Assembly: GCF_028554725.1 (NCBI RefSeq) | Contig: NC_071671.1 | Coordinates: forward strand, 62,421,001 to 62,485,000 | Length of the DNA: 64,000 bases | From: Zeugodacus cucurbitae | Taxonomy: Eukaryota > Arthropoda > Insecta > Diptera > Tephritidae | Direction: 5' to 3' | In this document: piece after piece, positions 11,471 to 23,000 of the stretch | How the letters are laid out: each line of letters opens with the position of its first letter | Position numbering within the stretch: position 1 is the stretch's first letter | Made by a program: the position numbers and the translations under genes | The notes under the pieces: model-generated | What the model saw: the letters and a program-made list of their open reading frames with translations, nothing else | What the model was told of the DNA's origin: nothing | Database searches by the model: none

Positions 11471-12479
11471 GGTATCTGATACAATTGCAGCAGAACCCCT
11501 TCCGGGCATGTGTATGTGCATGTGTATGTGCTAAACTAAGCATAGCTGTGTACACTATATTCGTTTCGTTTTCTACACAAAATAACCATAATTCATATAT
11601 GGAGAACAAAACGGTAAAATATCGAAATTTCATTCATGTGTTCGATTAAAATGTTTTTAAAGAACTATTGACGTACACAGCCATGAATCACCAACATTTT
11701 TGGTCATTTACAATCCATGACGCATTCTGCAACATCTCTTATTTGAATTCTCAATGATCTATGTCAAATTCAAAGAGAATACTTCATTAAGGCAACTCGT
11801 ATGTGTGCTGACAAATTAGCGTTTCCATGTGTTAAGGCTCGAATTGCGAAAAGAACATGTACGAGTATCTATCTAAGTAAGTCCGGTACAAAATTGGCAA
11901 CAGACAATGAAAAGTGATTAGTTGTAACACCCACAACATTTTATATTCGAGTTATCCCACGCAGAATAAAATGTTTACAATTTGTACATATATATATATG
12001 TATATCTTAAGTACACCTGTGCTAGGTACATATTTATATGTTTGCTGAAGGAACCGAATAAAAAATAGTACAAACATTTATCTGACTTGATATTCAAGAG
12101 ACTTTTTCTTCTACTTTGACGGAGGTGTCTGAATTCTAAAAGTGATTTAAGTGGAGTTACGGTTTGTATCTCAGTAGGATCGTCTCGATTTGGACTTACA
12201 ACAAGAGGAAACGTCCGAGACATGTACCAAAGTAGAAAGGGTTGGGTCACAGAAACGACTGTGTGAGGTACTTGGGTCTAACGGGTAGCTTACAGACGAG
12301 AAATCACTCCGGATGAAAGATAGAGGGAGTACATATTGTATACTGTCTTTATAAGATCCTAGGCATTTTAACTGTCTTTCACTGAATTAATATCCGTATC
12401 GGGTTCCGTTATTATATATATCCGTTTATTTATATTTACGTTTTTGATATGCCGCATGATTTGACTTGCACTCTTTAAA
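11471..12479. other. Non-coding stretch
   Basis: AT-rich DNA without a supportable gene. Short TG runs near 11509-11530 and a TATA-type run near 11986-12005 are the only patterns I noticed. Confidence 0.4.
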
Positions 12480-13045
12480 ATGTCGACGAAAATACGACAA
12501 TATCAAGCGAAAACGGTCGTGGTCGAAGTGGCCGGTGAATCGTCCCAAACAGTGGCCAAGCCGGGATCGACGGCACGAAGGTTTTGCTGTGTTTTTGATG
12601 GGATTGGAAGGGAATCATACACTATCAGCTGCTCCCATATGGCCAGACGCTTAATTCTACCATCTACTGCGAACAACTGGAGCACTTGAAGCAGGCGATC
12701 GACCAGAAGCGTCCAGAATTGGCCAACAGGAAAGATGTAGTGTTGCACCAGGACAACGCCAGACCACACACTTCGTTGAAGACACGACAGAAGCTACAGG
12801 AGCTCGGATGGGAGGTTTTATCGCATCCACCATATAGCCCGGACATAACGCCAAGTGATTACCACCTGTTCCTGTTCATGACGAATGCCCTTGGTGGTAT
12901 AAAGTTGAACTCAAAAGAGGCTTGTGAAAGGTGGCTGTCCGAGTTTTTCGAAACTAAGTAGGGGGGCTTCTACGAGGGGGGTATTATGAAGTTGCCGTCT
13001 AGATGGAAACAGATTGTCGAACGAAATGGCTCATATTTTTTTAAT
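12480..13045 (+). pseudogene. Mariner transposase relic with D34D signature
   Basis: Plus-strand translation over frame changes gives the C-terminal half of a mariner transposase. It reads LPYGQTLNSTIYCEQLEHLK near 12630-12690, then LANRKDVVLHQDNARPHTSL and WEVLSHPPYSPDITPSDYHL. Between the HQDNA aspartate and the SDYH aspartate I count exactly 34 residues, the mariner D34D spacing. The frame continues to a stop at 12959-12961, and GIMKLPSRWKQIVERNG follows in another frame to about 13045, as in full-length mariners. The first catalytic acid and the DNA-binding domain are lost or scrambled, so this copy is dead. The reading frame at 12686-12961 is the best-preserved part. Confidence 0.85.
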
Positions 13046-13532
13046 TTTGATAACGCATTGAATAAAGAACGAAAAAAATGGAAGGGAGATATTTGACAAC
13101 CTAATATATAAGCCAGCAGACGAAGTAGGAACGAAGAAACAGTCTCAGAGTTTAATCTTCGGTACAAAATTAAAGCGTTTACAATATCAATCAAAAAGAC
13201 ATTGTTCAAAGCTGAGGTTACTACTTAACACTATTAAAACGTTCCATTTTCGATATTTATAAAGCGAATAGCATTTTTGCAATGCAATCTTTATTAATAA
13301 GACAAGTATTACTTACTCATAATCATAAATACCACAAAAATGGTTCAGACCCATATACATATGTTGAAATTATCTTTAAAATGTTCACACCGTTGTTCAA
13401 ATGAAATGTGGAAGGACTACAATTCGTTGGACTTAGCAGGTTAATGTCAATGCATGGATATACATACAAGTTGGTTAGTAATTAGGAATGACAAAATGAT
13501 ACAAATGATCACGCATGTCATTCATATACCAC

Positions 13533-14979
13533 CTATAACTTAGTATTCCACTCGAGTACTTTTGCGAATTCCTTTTCACCGAAACTAATCATCTTCGATT
13601 GTTCCATACAAATATTCTGTCGCTTGAGATTGTCAATAATAAAGAGCTGTTTCTTATAAGCATTGAGTAGATCGGCACGTTGTTTCTTCAAACTTTTGAT
13701 CTGTTTGTCCTTCGCATCGCCATCGATGCGCATCGATTCTTTAAGCTCACGTTCGGCATTCCTTAGCAATGCCAATGCGCTCTTCGTATTCTCCAACTCT
13801 TCATTGGCGCGATACAAACGTTTCTCGAGATTAGTATTTGTTTGAGACAACATTTTAAGCTCACGGCGGGCTGCCTCGAGTTCCTTCTGCTGACCACCCT
13901 GTTCGAGGTTACGCTCTTTTATACGTCTATTCACCTCTTCAAGCTGTGTCTCGGTCTTGCTCAATTGTTCGGCAACTGCATTGTGTTTGGCGAATGCCTG
14001 ATCGCGTTGCTGTTCGATCTTCTTGTTGCGTTCCAAGGTCTTTTCGAGCAATTCCTTTTGTTGGGTCATCTCTTGTGAAATGCGTTCGTGATCCTCTTCC
14101 AGTATGGCTATTTTGGATTTGAGAAATCTAGGGAAACAAATGAAGATAAAGAAAATAAGTTATAACCATTGCAGTAGTATACGTCATAACATACTTAATG
14201 AGTCCATCGGCGCTAATGTGCTTCTTCCCAGTCTCCAGCGAACGCCGCGAAGAATAGCCATCATCAATTTCTCCACTGCCCTTCGCACGCATTGAGGCGC
14301 CCTCATCACGTATCAGCACCTCCAAAGAGGGACTCTGTACAAATTTTGGATTACGATATTTAACCGTGAAAGCCGTCTCTTTAACCCTGGAGCTGCAATT
14401 GCTCGAACGTCCGTAAGGCCGTGTGCTACTCTCCGGACTCTTAACTTGCTTCCTATGCAATGTACTGCTCGTACGATTGCTTTTCGGTGTCTCCGAGTGC
14501 GCCGTTAAAACATTATCACCATCCGGTCGTATAATGGGCGTATTGGATGTGGATGATTGCTGTGTCGATTTACGTGCCGTACGATGTGTATTGGTACGTT
14601 CTGTGGGTAGATCGGAGAGCACATCGGAAGCACCATCACCATTGGCGCCATTCGCATTTATCCCACCGCCGGCGTTGACATTGTTGAGACGCTTCTTCAA
14701 CAAAGTACTCGCTCCCTTGGACTTTGTATAGGTGAAATATCGTTGATCGGTCTTATTAGTCGTGGACTTGGATGTGCCGCTATAGATGGTGCTTCCAGTG
14801 TTCGTACCGGCAGCACTACCGCTACTGCCACTATTCCCGATACTATTATAATTGGGATGTTGATGCTGCAATTGTTTTTGATGTTGTTGTAGTTGTTGAT
14901 CTAATGATGTGACGTTCAGCTGGTCCAACTCTTGATTCAATTTAATGAATTCCTTTTCGCGCGATAGCAATTCGGCCAT
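13533..14979 (-). CDS. TEX9-like coiled-coil protein
   Basis: Two exons, 14979-14195 and 14127-13533, join through a 67 bp GT-AG intron to give 459 aa. The N-terminus (LLSREKEFIKLNQELDQLN) and the C-terminal half match vertebrate testis-expressed protein 9. Landmarks are ISADGLIKFLKSKI at the splice junction, NLEKRLYRANEELENTKSAL, KKQLFIIDNLKRQN and FGEKEFAKVLEWNTKL at the very end. Residues from about 255 to the end form a long coiled coil. The middle (about 30-230) is low-complexity, rich in Ser, Thr, Gln and Asn. The start is the first ATG after stops. TEX9 is linked to sperm and centriole biology in vertebrates; its biochemical role is unclear, so function here is inference. It is divergent to SIFa, 1.7 kb away. 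Confidence 0.85.
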
Positions 14980-16698
14980 CGCCTTATCTTATAAAATTTT
15001 GACAGAAATTTTTTAACGAATACACAAAAGCGAAATTTTGCATTAAAATCAAAATTTTTAACATTTAATTTTTCATGTAAGGCCAATTTTCAGTTTTGAT
15101 TTTGACTTTTAGTTTTGAGTGATATAGCAAACGATTTCTATATATACAATTTGCTTCCGCACTACAACACTCTTGGTCAGCTACTGGAGTAACAAAGTGC
15201 TTGTTCCGCTTCCTACTCTTCACACCGCTCATTCGTACTACTCGTTTGGGGTAAAGTAAAAGGACGTCGGCGGGTAGAGTGTCTCAGCCAGAAAGTGAGG
15301 GTGTCGCAGTTGTTATTTATTATTTTGGACGGTATTCTTGGTGATGGCGTGCATTGATTACACTGTCTTATTTTCGTTGCTACTACACATTTGAGGTGTA
15401 GAGTTAACGGTGAGAGGGGGGTGATTTGTTTACATTTCGATTAAGTTAAGGGGTGATTGAACTATGCACTTTTATTTTGGTAGTACGTAAATAAACAGAG
15501 TATGACAAATTGAACCTGGTTACGGAGACAGTTTGGCTTTGGACCCATCAAAGTCCCTAATGTAATATATTTGATATTTGGGTTTTATAATGAATTTTTA
15601 GAATGCCGTTATATTACATATATACATATATAATGATTATCTACTTATGACTTGTATTGCTGTATTTTTTGTACATTGCATATTGGTGCAAGAACATTGT
15701 CTAATAATTTTAGTAGGATTATATAGAACTTGGTTTCTTCATCCATACATCTTGAGATTAATCTAAGGAGACCGTCTGTAGGCTACTAGATTACACAGTG
15801 TCTTTATTCCGAATCTTCAAAACAATTTTCGGGTGATTGATTCTTTAAATATAGACTATTTTGGGTGATTCCTTAGTGGTTTGCTGATTCCGAAAAAAAA
15901 TTCCATACAGCCATGCGAGAGATGAAGACGATGGACATCAAAAACTCCAAAAACGAGTTTGGATGTCGTGTAGAGATAGCTGATAGCTGACACTCTAAAG
16001 ATGTCAAATGAACATCTGTGACATATCATTCCGGAATATTTATCGAAAGGAAGCCTCCGTGCAAAGTGGGTGTTGTGGAACTGTCAAGCTTGGAAAATAT
16101 GACGTCTAAATTTTAAGATGTGCAAGGAACAATTTTAATCGACTATCTTGGAAAGAAGAAAATGCAACTGTCTCTTTGAAAGAAGGAGAAATTGATATAT
16201 TATCAAAGCACTGAACTTCGGCAGAAAATATGTTTTTCTACAAATTTTTCAGCCGGCCTAGATAATGAGAGAACTTACTTATACTTACTGTACTTACATA
16301 GTATATTATAGATTTGGAGGTAACTTCACTTTGGAATTTATTTTTAAAGTTAATCCTGGTTCCAAGATAAGCAAAATTGTCTATAATCAAAAAAATTTAC
16401 ATATTTTCCCCGAGTATTAAATAAAACTGAACTAACAGCTCAAAATTTCGTCATCTTAAATCAAAGTGTCCCTACTACTAACCAGCTGTGATTGTAAACC
16501 ATACGTACCAGTGTGTTTATGCGTATTCAATTAATATTCAATCAAAGTGACCAGAACTTGCCAACGCTCAAGCTCCTCAGGGAGTGCATGCAATAATTAG
16601 AAACTAATACCAAGCAATTATTAACTGCTAAGACTATGAAAATATGTTTCTCGTGTAAGAAGAAAGAATCCTAGTTATCCTGGTTTCCCACTAAATCG
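14980..16698. other. Intergenic region between TEX9-like gene and SIFa
   Basis: Upstream DNA of both flanking divergent genes. I see no reading frame worth calling. Regulatory sequences for the neuropeptide gene would be expected here, but beyond its core promoter I can point to no specific site. Confidence 0.45.
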
Positions 16699-16736
16699 TA
16701 TAAAAGCGTCAACTTTCCAAGCAAACGACATCAGTT
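16699..16736 (+). promoter_or_regulatory. SIFa core promoter: TATA box and initiator
   Basis: TATAAAAG at 16699-16706 is followed by TCAGTT at 16731-16736. That is the arthropod initiator consensus, about 31 bases downstream, which is the standard TATA-to-start spacing. The predicted transcript would have a leader of about 110 bases before the ATG at 16841. Position, spacing and orientation all agree with a strong focused promoter, as is common for neuropeptide genes. Confidence 0.75.
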
Positions 16737-16840
16737 GCATTCGAGCATCACAGCAAGTAAGCTAAAAGCAAACGCATCACTGCCAAAAGCACAAAAAGCT
16801 CCTCAGCAAACCACCACTACAACTACTCTTACAAAAAAAA

Positions 16841-17142
16841 ATGCGTTCATTCAGCACTGTCTGCTTCGTAGTCGTCATCTTGGCCGTCGTCTGCATGTGC
16901 AGCTTTGGCGAGGCAGCCTACAGGAAGCCACCATTCAACGGCAGCATCTTTGGCAAACGCAACTCGTTGGGTAAGTAAAAACAGCTTTTGATCTCAAATT
17001 AAGATTTTTTCTCCAATAACCTAATTCATTTCGACTTATCTGTTCTTCTTTAGAATATGACAATGCTAAAGCTGTCACTGCCATGTGCGAAATTGCATTG
17101 GAGGCGTGCCAGTCGTGGTTTCCACAAGGCGAAAGCAAGTAA
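16841..17142 (+). CDS. SIFa: SIFamide neuropeptide precursor
   Basis: Two exons, 16841-16970 and 17054-17142, give a 72-residue prohormone. A hydrophobic signal peptide (about residues 1-25, ending at FGEA or GEA) is followed at once by AYRKPPFNGSIF, then GKR: the Gly becomes the C-terminal amide and Lys-Arg is the processing site. The mature peptide is AYRKPPFNGSIF-amide, the form known from Drosophila. The rest of the precursor (NSLEYDNAKAVTAMCEIALE onward) keeps the two cysteines typical of this family. SIFamide is made by a few brain neurons and acts on the SIFamide receptor, influencing feeding, sleep and courtship in flies. The 83 bp intron lies at the same relative position, just after the processing site. 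Identification is certain. Confidence 0.98.
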
Positions 17143-17334
17143 GCGGACTACGGTTGGAAGAACCGATACCTAGAAACAAAGCGACGGCAAAACTAGCGAT
17201 ACTCTCTATTAATCTCTCTATAATTAAGTAAAATATTGTAAACGCGGCTTTAATATATAAATATGCATATGTGTACATAAATATTAAATAATATACATAT
17301 ATATCAACGATAATGTTATAAAAAGTATTTATTC

Positions 17335-17340
17335 AATAAA
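17335..17340 (+). terminator. SIFa polyadenylation signal
   Basis: AATAAA, 193 bases after the SIFa stop codon. It is the first such hexamer that fits a compact transcript of about 0.6 kb. Confidence 0.6.
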
Positions 17341-17419
17341 GCAAATGCTCAGTAAAGCGGAAACAAAACATAAGTAAATGGTATTTCTCATCTTATTGGT
17401 TTGGTAAACGTGCATTCTC

Positions 17420-17690
17420 AATATTCTTATGAATTGCGAGATATCGGTTGTTCTTTGTAAAAGAAATGCTTTCTAAAAGCTATGAAAAACTAGAAGACTC
17501 GACTACTGACTTACATTTATTTTGTAAAGTAAGAGCTTTCTAAAAGCTTTTAAAAATAAAAAACTGGGCTTTTGAATTGCATGTAGTTTGTAAAGAAAAA
17601 AGCTCTCTAAAAGCTTTCTAAAATCTTTAAAAACTAACTCTCTGAAAGCTTTTGAAAACTAGTAGACTCGGCTTTTGAATTGTATTAAAC
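17420..17690. repeat. Degenerate tandem repeat, about 75-80 bp unit
   Basis: Three to four imperfect copies of a unit containing TTTCTAAAAGCTTTTAAAAA, followed by ACT(A)GTAGACTCGGCTTTTGAA-like sequence and TTTGTAAAG. The phrase CTAAAAGCT or CTGAAAGCT recurs at about 17473, 17533, 17596 and 17640. It is non-coding, and I do not recognise the family. Confidence 0.6.
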
Positions 17691-18902
17691 TGCAAGGAAT
17701 CAATGGGTCTGCATCACGATTCCCTGGTTCATGACAATTCATAATATTTATTTTGGTACTTGTTTGATACTAATTACTCTTTTTGTGTGCCTTCTGTATA
17801 ATAACTATCTAATATCAGATCTTGAATCGAAACATTATTCTTGATGTGTTATTGATATTGTAAGATTAGCATACAAGAGAAAAAAATTTATTTGAGATAT
17901 GTTACAACAACAACAGCAAACAATTTGCGCTTTCATCGTACGAAAATTGTGAGTTGAACAAGAAAACACTTCTTAATGATTTGGTTGTGCCTCTAAGTCC
18001 GGATTTTGAGCGTCATATTCGGCAATAAAAAATCATCTATTGGAGAAATTGTATACTATTAGCTCGTTTCAACAGTCAATATGTTAAGATTTTTTCCTTC
18101 GGTTATATATTTTTATTTATGTAAATACATAAAGCATACATACGTACATATATTATTTAACCAATAACAAAACAGCCATAATAATTAGCATCAGAAATTG
18201 ATCAGTCATCAGTCCTTTTGATTTTTGTTTTATATTTTTTACATTATATTTATTGTTATGTGTTTACAAATTGTATAGTATCACTTAATATGTCATGAAA
18301 TATTAAAAACAAAAACAATGATTTTTTACATATAACGGACACAATACGTCGGGAAGAATCGTACAGCTATTTGCATTGCAATGACTTTTTGTATGAATAT
18401 AGCGGAGCTTTGAAAATTTCCTTTAACCTAACTACATTTGATGAGCGCGTACATAATTACTCTTTTTTCTTATATTGAAGAACCTAATCGTATAAAAAAA
18501 TAATCAATTTTTCAATTTTATAATAGATAGTTAGCAAAGCTTTTAGGCAAATGTTATTTTCTATTTTGTTTTTTTTTTTTGTTTTTGTTTTTGCAATTAT
18601 TAGTAATCATGTAGCTTTGCAACTTGTTCAATTTTCAATAGTAACAGTTAATTTGTAAAACTATTACAATAATGTCAGTTCTATAATTTGCCTAATTTTA
18701 AATTTGTTTAAAAAATTACTATATTGGTTTTAGGTTATGTAAGGTTAGTTTGATATATGTAAATGAAAATGTTTGTGCACTTTATTGTAAAAAAAAAACG
18801 TTCCACACACACATAATGGAAACAAACGCTACAAAAACCTATTCACTATCAAATAATACACGCTTTTGTTAGCAGCTATACACCGATCGTATGAAACTTA
18901 GA
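17691..18902. other. Intergenic region, Start1 3' flank
   Basis: AT-rich DNA between the convergent SIFa and Start1 genes. The part next to 18903 should contain the Start1 3' untranslated region. I see no other gene. Confidence 0.45.
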
Positions 18903-21900
18903 CTATTTCCTAGACACACGTTTACGTTTTGTGCGTAATTCCGCTACATATTTGCGCAAATATTTCATATAATCATTCATGAAAGTGGTGTAGGCCTGCA
19001 AAGTAAAAGTGAAGAGATACAAAAGTCAGCAGAGAAGTATAGTTAAATAATTGATGATATGATTAGAAGACTTACAGTTTCTAACACATAACGCGGTATA
19101 TAACCCTTTAGGTCCAAACACAAAATCCAATCGAATATGCAGGCATCTGATTTGCCAGCGATCTCATGTAGAGCAAAACCGGCCACAAGATTTTCGCCAC
19201 TATAAGCAATAAATAAAACGTAAAATATAATTACAATCTGGTAAAAAAAACACACACAGGAGCCTCTACTCACCGTATATACTTCGTTGTAGGCGGCACT
19301 GGCGCATAATCAATACTTATGGCCGCACTTAAATATACACGATTTTTGCCTTTCGCCCCCAACGCACCACTCACAGCCGCTCCATCGCCCGTATCTGCAC
19401 TTTCCTGTGCCGCAGTTTGCATTCCGACACGTGCCTCTTTTTGCACGAGACGCGTCAAATCATCGACATTATCATGCGCATCCTCGAAAGTGTCATCTTC
19501 GAATGGTGGCGGCTCATCCGCATCAATACGCACAATTGTGCTAAAATCTTTAGCGCCCAAACTTTTGCTTAACGTGTTAAAGGCAGGTCCACCCTTTACA
19601 CTAGCATCACCACCCCCGCTTTCACGCATACTCTTTACATTGCCGCTGCTGGAGAATTTCGGACGATTACTTTCGACACTGCTGGGCTGTGTAGTCGTTA
19701 CAGAGTCATCATCCGAGACGGTCGATACGCTGGCCGGACCAGCAGTATCACTGCCGCTATCGCTGCCATCATCATTATCGGATTCTTCACACATTTTGCC
19801 ATTACGAAAGAGACGCCAACAACGCAAATTAATGAAATCGCGACTCTTCACCATACCACCGCCACCGCCAACACTGGCTTGATAGGTGATATCTGTGTAG
19901 GAGTTGATTTTCTGCAAAACAAAAACACAATATTGTACAATCGTATTATCTATAAGTTGTAAATATTCACTTACATGCACAATTTTCGATTCTAATAATG
20001 TCGGATTCCATTTGGGTACACTTTCAATTTTGTAGAAAAGTTCTTCCATCAATGCTTTGGGTGGATACTTGATGCGTCCCTTTAAAAAATATGAAAATTA
20101 GCAGAATTTTGCATTTGTAGACGAAATAAAAATATTCACTAAAATATTTTGCTACTGTTTTTGTTATTTTCTAATGTTAAGAAAAAAAACTCAACAACTT
20201 ACTGTAAGACGGTAAATTTTTCCCAATTTATCACGTTGCGTACTGCGTATAGTATCACCTTTGCTGGTCACCTTTTCCACTTTCCAATCGGATGATTCGA
20301 AAAGCTCATGTGCTCTACGCACACAATCCAAGGCCATTTGATGATATTCTTCATCCTGTATGAGAAAATTTTTGAAATACAAATTTTGTTTTTTCTATCA
20401 AATACTACTGCTATTATTGATATTTGCGTGATAATAACCTTTTGCATGTTGAAAGTGTTGTGAGAAAATTGTCGTTTTATGACTTCAATGCCAAAACCAC
20501 AGATGGCATTTGTGCTGTTTTTAAAATCAAACTTCATTTTATATATTATGGAAAATGCAAAGGTTTGAGTGTTTTCTACGTTCACAACTTCAAATCTACA
20601 AATATATATGTACAAGTATTTGAATATCCCTAATCTAAAATGCAACTGAATGTTAATGCTCGCTTCTGTGGATTTATAGACGCATACTGATTAGTTGGAA
20701 TAAATCAGAGCATTTTGCTATGAAAAGTAGTAAATTTATACAGGCGAAACAAGAGGAACTTAAGTAAAGCGCACATGCGCGTACATGCTATGTAAATCTT
20801 ATAGGCAAAACAAAGAACTAATTGTTGCTGTTATCACAGTGAACATCAATGTTGTTATAGCTGGCCTTGAAGCAACTGAACTTGCAAGTAGTTTGATAGT
20901 GAATTCAATATTTTTACATATAATACATATGTATGTATGTATGTACATTAAAAATATGCAGCACCCACATAACTCACACAGCTACACACGTATACACACC
21001 TGTTCATCGTCGTCGTCATCATCACTGTTGTGCAGTGTTTCCAATGGTGAATAGAAAATACTCTCCGGTACATTACGATCCGGTTGGGAAGCCAAAAATG
21101 GTGCCATCATCGGTGAACGTTGTTCTGGAGTTGTTATTGCTATAGTAAATTAAGTAAAATTAAATATATTAGTACTACATTGAACGAGTATAACTTATAC
21201 TTTCTTAACTCGAACTTCTATAACTCGTAGTACATAACTAGAACTCTTGAATTGACAATAGAAATCAAATTACATTCCGTAACTCGGAAGTCTTTCTAAC
21301 TCGAATTGGTGATTCGAGTTAGTGAAGTTCTACTGTATTTAACATTTTTGAACTTACACGAAAAATAGCTACGTGCGTGCCGTTCTTGTGGTATAACGCG
21401 ACAATCAAGAAACCAAGCCTCTCCCCAAGCCAAGACAAATGATGTTATTATCAGTATCACCTCGAAAACCTGTTGACGCGAGTCAACCCACTGCGTGTAT
21501 GTGAGCAATTAATATTTTTTATTAATTAATTACAGTTATAAAATATACATTTATATATGCACAAATATTGTATTTTTGACTCACATCGTAAACGAACACT
21601 TTGGAGATTAAAAATAGGCACGAACCGCTCGTAGATAACTGCAATAAGCAAATGAAATGTGTTAAAGCTTAATGAATTCTGGAATCATATCAGCATTATA
21701 CGTTTCATTGTGTGCATATGCACTTATAAGTATATATATATGTATGATATTAATGCAAATGTATACTAATACATATTACGCTATTATACATATGTATGTA
21801 CATATATACAAATACGTTGTAATCAAGAAAAAAACATACATACATATTTTCCAGAGTACATTTATGTAGAAAATAAACAATATTAGCTATTCAAAAGCTA

Positions 21901-23000
21901 CATTTTTGAAATAACATGTAAAACGAAATTGATTTTAAAACAGAAAATAACGTCAAAAGAATTTTTCTTAGAATTTATAATAAATTTGCGGTTTTCACTA
22001 TGAATGTTTTCTTTTATTTTAACCGCCTTATTTACTTAAGTCTTATTAGAATGTTCTTTGAATATGAATTCTCTTATATCTAGCTATAGGCTCAATTTTA
22101 CTAACGCTGTAATAAGTTCACACAATAATTTCCTAACTACTTCACTTTATAGCACAAAATTAATAATAAAATATTTAAAGATGGACAAATCTAAATAAAA
22201 TTACTCACCGCAATTATAATCCAATGATTTATGTACAATAAAGCATAGAAAAATGTGAGAACTACAAAACGGCATATGGCAGCACCGACTACATCGAATA
22301 ACGATGTACCAAATGTGTAATGAACGATTTGTTTTTGAAATGCTTGAAATATATTGTCGCCAGTGATCTGAAAACAAACGATAAAATATTAACGTTTAGT
22401 TATTTTACGAATTTCTACAGAACTATCATACCATTATGCAAATTAACCACAACAACGATACGAAAAACAGATCGAACAGCACGAAGAGACAGAAAAACCG
22501 ACGTACAACGGACATGCGTCCATCCTGCATATAACCGCCAAGAAATTCTTCGGTGATCAAATTGATGGAATGTGTACGTGCTAAAAGTAAATAAATAAGA
22601 TTGATTAATTTCTTTTCGTATTCACAAAAAATATGCGAGTCATATATATAATGACTAATCAACTAAACAATGAATTTGATAAAAAATAATTTATAATTTA
22701 TTGTTTTATGAGTTCAAATTTTCAAATACTTCAAATTATTAGTACAACTTTTTTTTTTTAAATCAGTATGAGGAAATAATATTATTATAGCTTTTTATGC
22801 CATTCTTAAAATAAGTTTTAATATTTCCGTAAACGATTTCAGTTTAATTTTTTTTTTTTTTTTTTTTTTGAATACTCACACATATCATAGTTAGGGGACA
22901 GTGGCCCACTCATTGTACTCCGATACGACATTGGTTGTCTCGAGCTTGTTATCAGCAATTCAGCAGCTGATCGTATTTCATCGGCATCGCTAACTGACAT
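18903..23000 (-). CDS. Start1: Start1: MENTAL and START domain sterol-transfer protein (STARD3/MLN64 family)
   Basis: Eleven exons: 23000-22880, 22580-22432, 22367-22209, 21638-21585, 21490-21358, 21139-21000, 20355-20203, 20079-19975, 19911-19274, 19199-19076, 18995-18903. They keep frame for 622 aa. Exons 2-5 encode four membrane segments of the MENTAL domain (RRFFCLFVLFDLFFVSLLWL to SFVLAWGEAWFLDCRVIPQE), which anchors the protein in late endosomes. Residues 234-244, FYSPLETLHNS, with six Asp after them, match the phospho-FFAT site of STARD3. The START domain runs from about 253 to the end and binds cholesterol. A Ser/Asp-rich insert of about 150 residues (about 379-527) splits it, as reported for Drosophila Start1. 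The exon 5 acceptor has an alternative seven codons downstream; the longer form fits STARD3 better. In insects Start1 is linked to sterol supply for ecdysteroid synthesis. Confidence 0.95.
21198..21335 (+). mobile_element. Decayed pogo-like miniature element in Start1 intron 5
   Basis: The right end GAGTTAGTGAAGTTCTACTG is followed by TA and matches the terminus of the complete element at 7564-7911 with few changes. The left end is eroded (CTTTCTTAACTCGAACTTC after TA). Internal phrases such as ATAACTCG and TTGACAATAGAAATCAAAT recur. It sits within the intron and does not disturb either splice site. Confidence 0.65.

Noticed and set aside
19319..19882. A 187-codon plus-strand frame
   Set aside because: It is antisense to the Start1 START-domain insert, with composition driven by Ser/Asp codons on the other strand.
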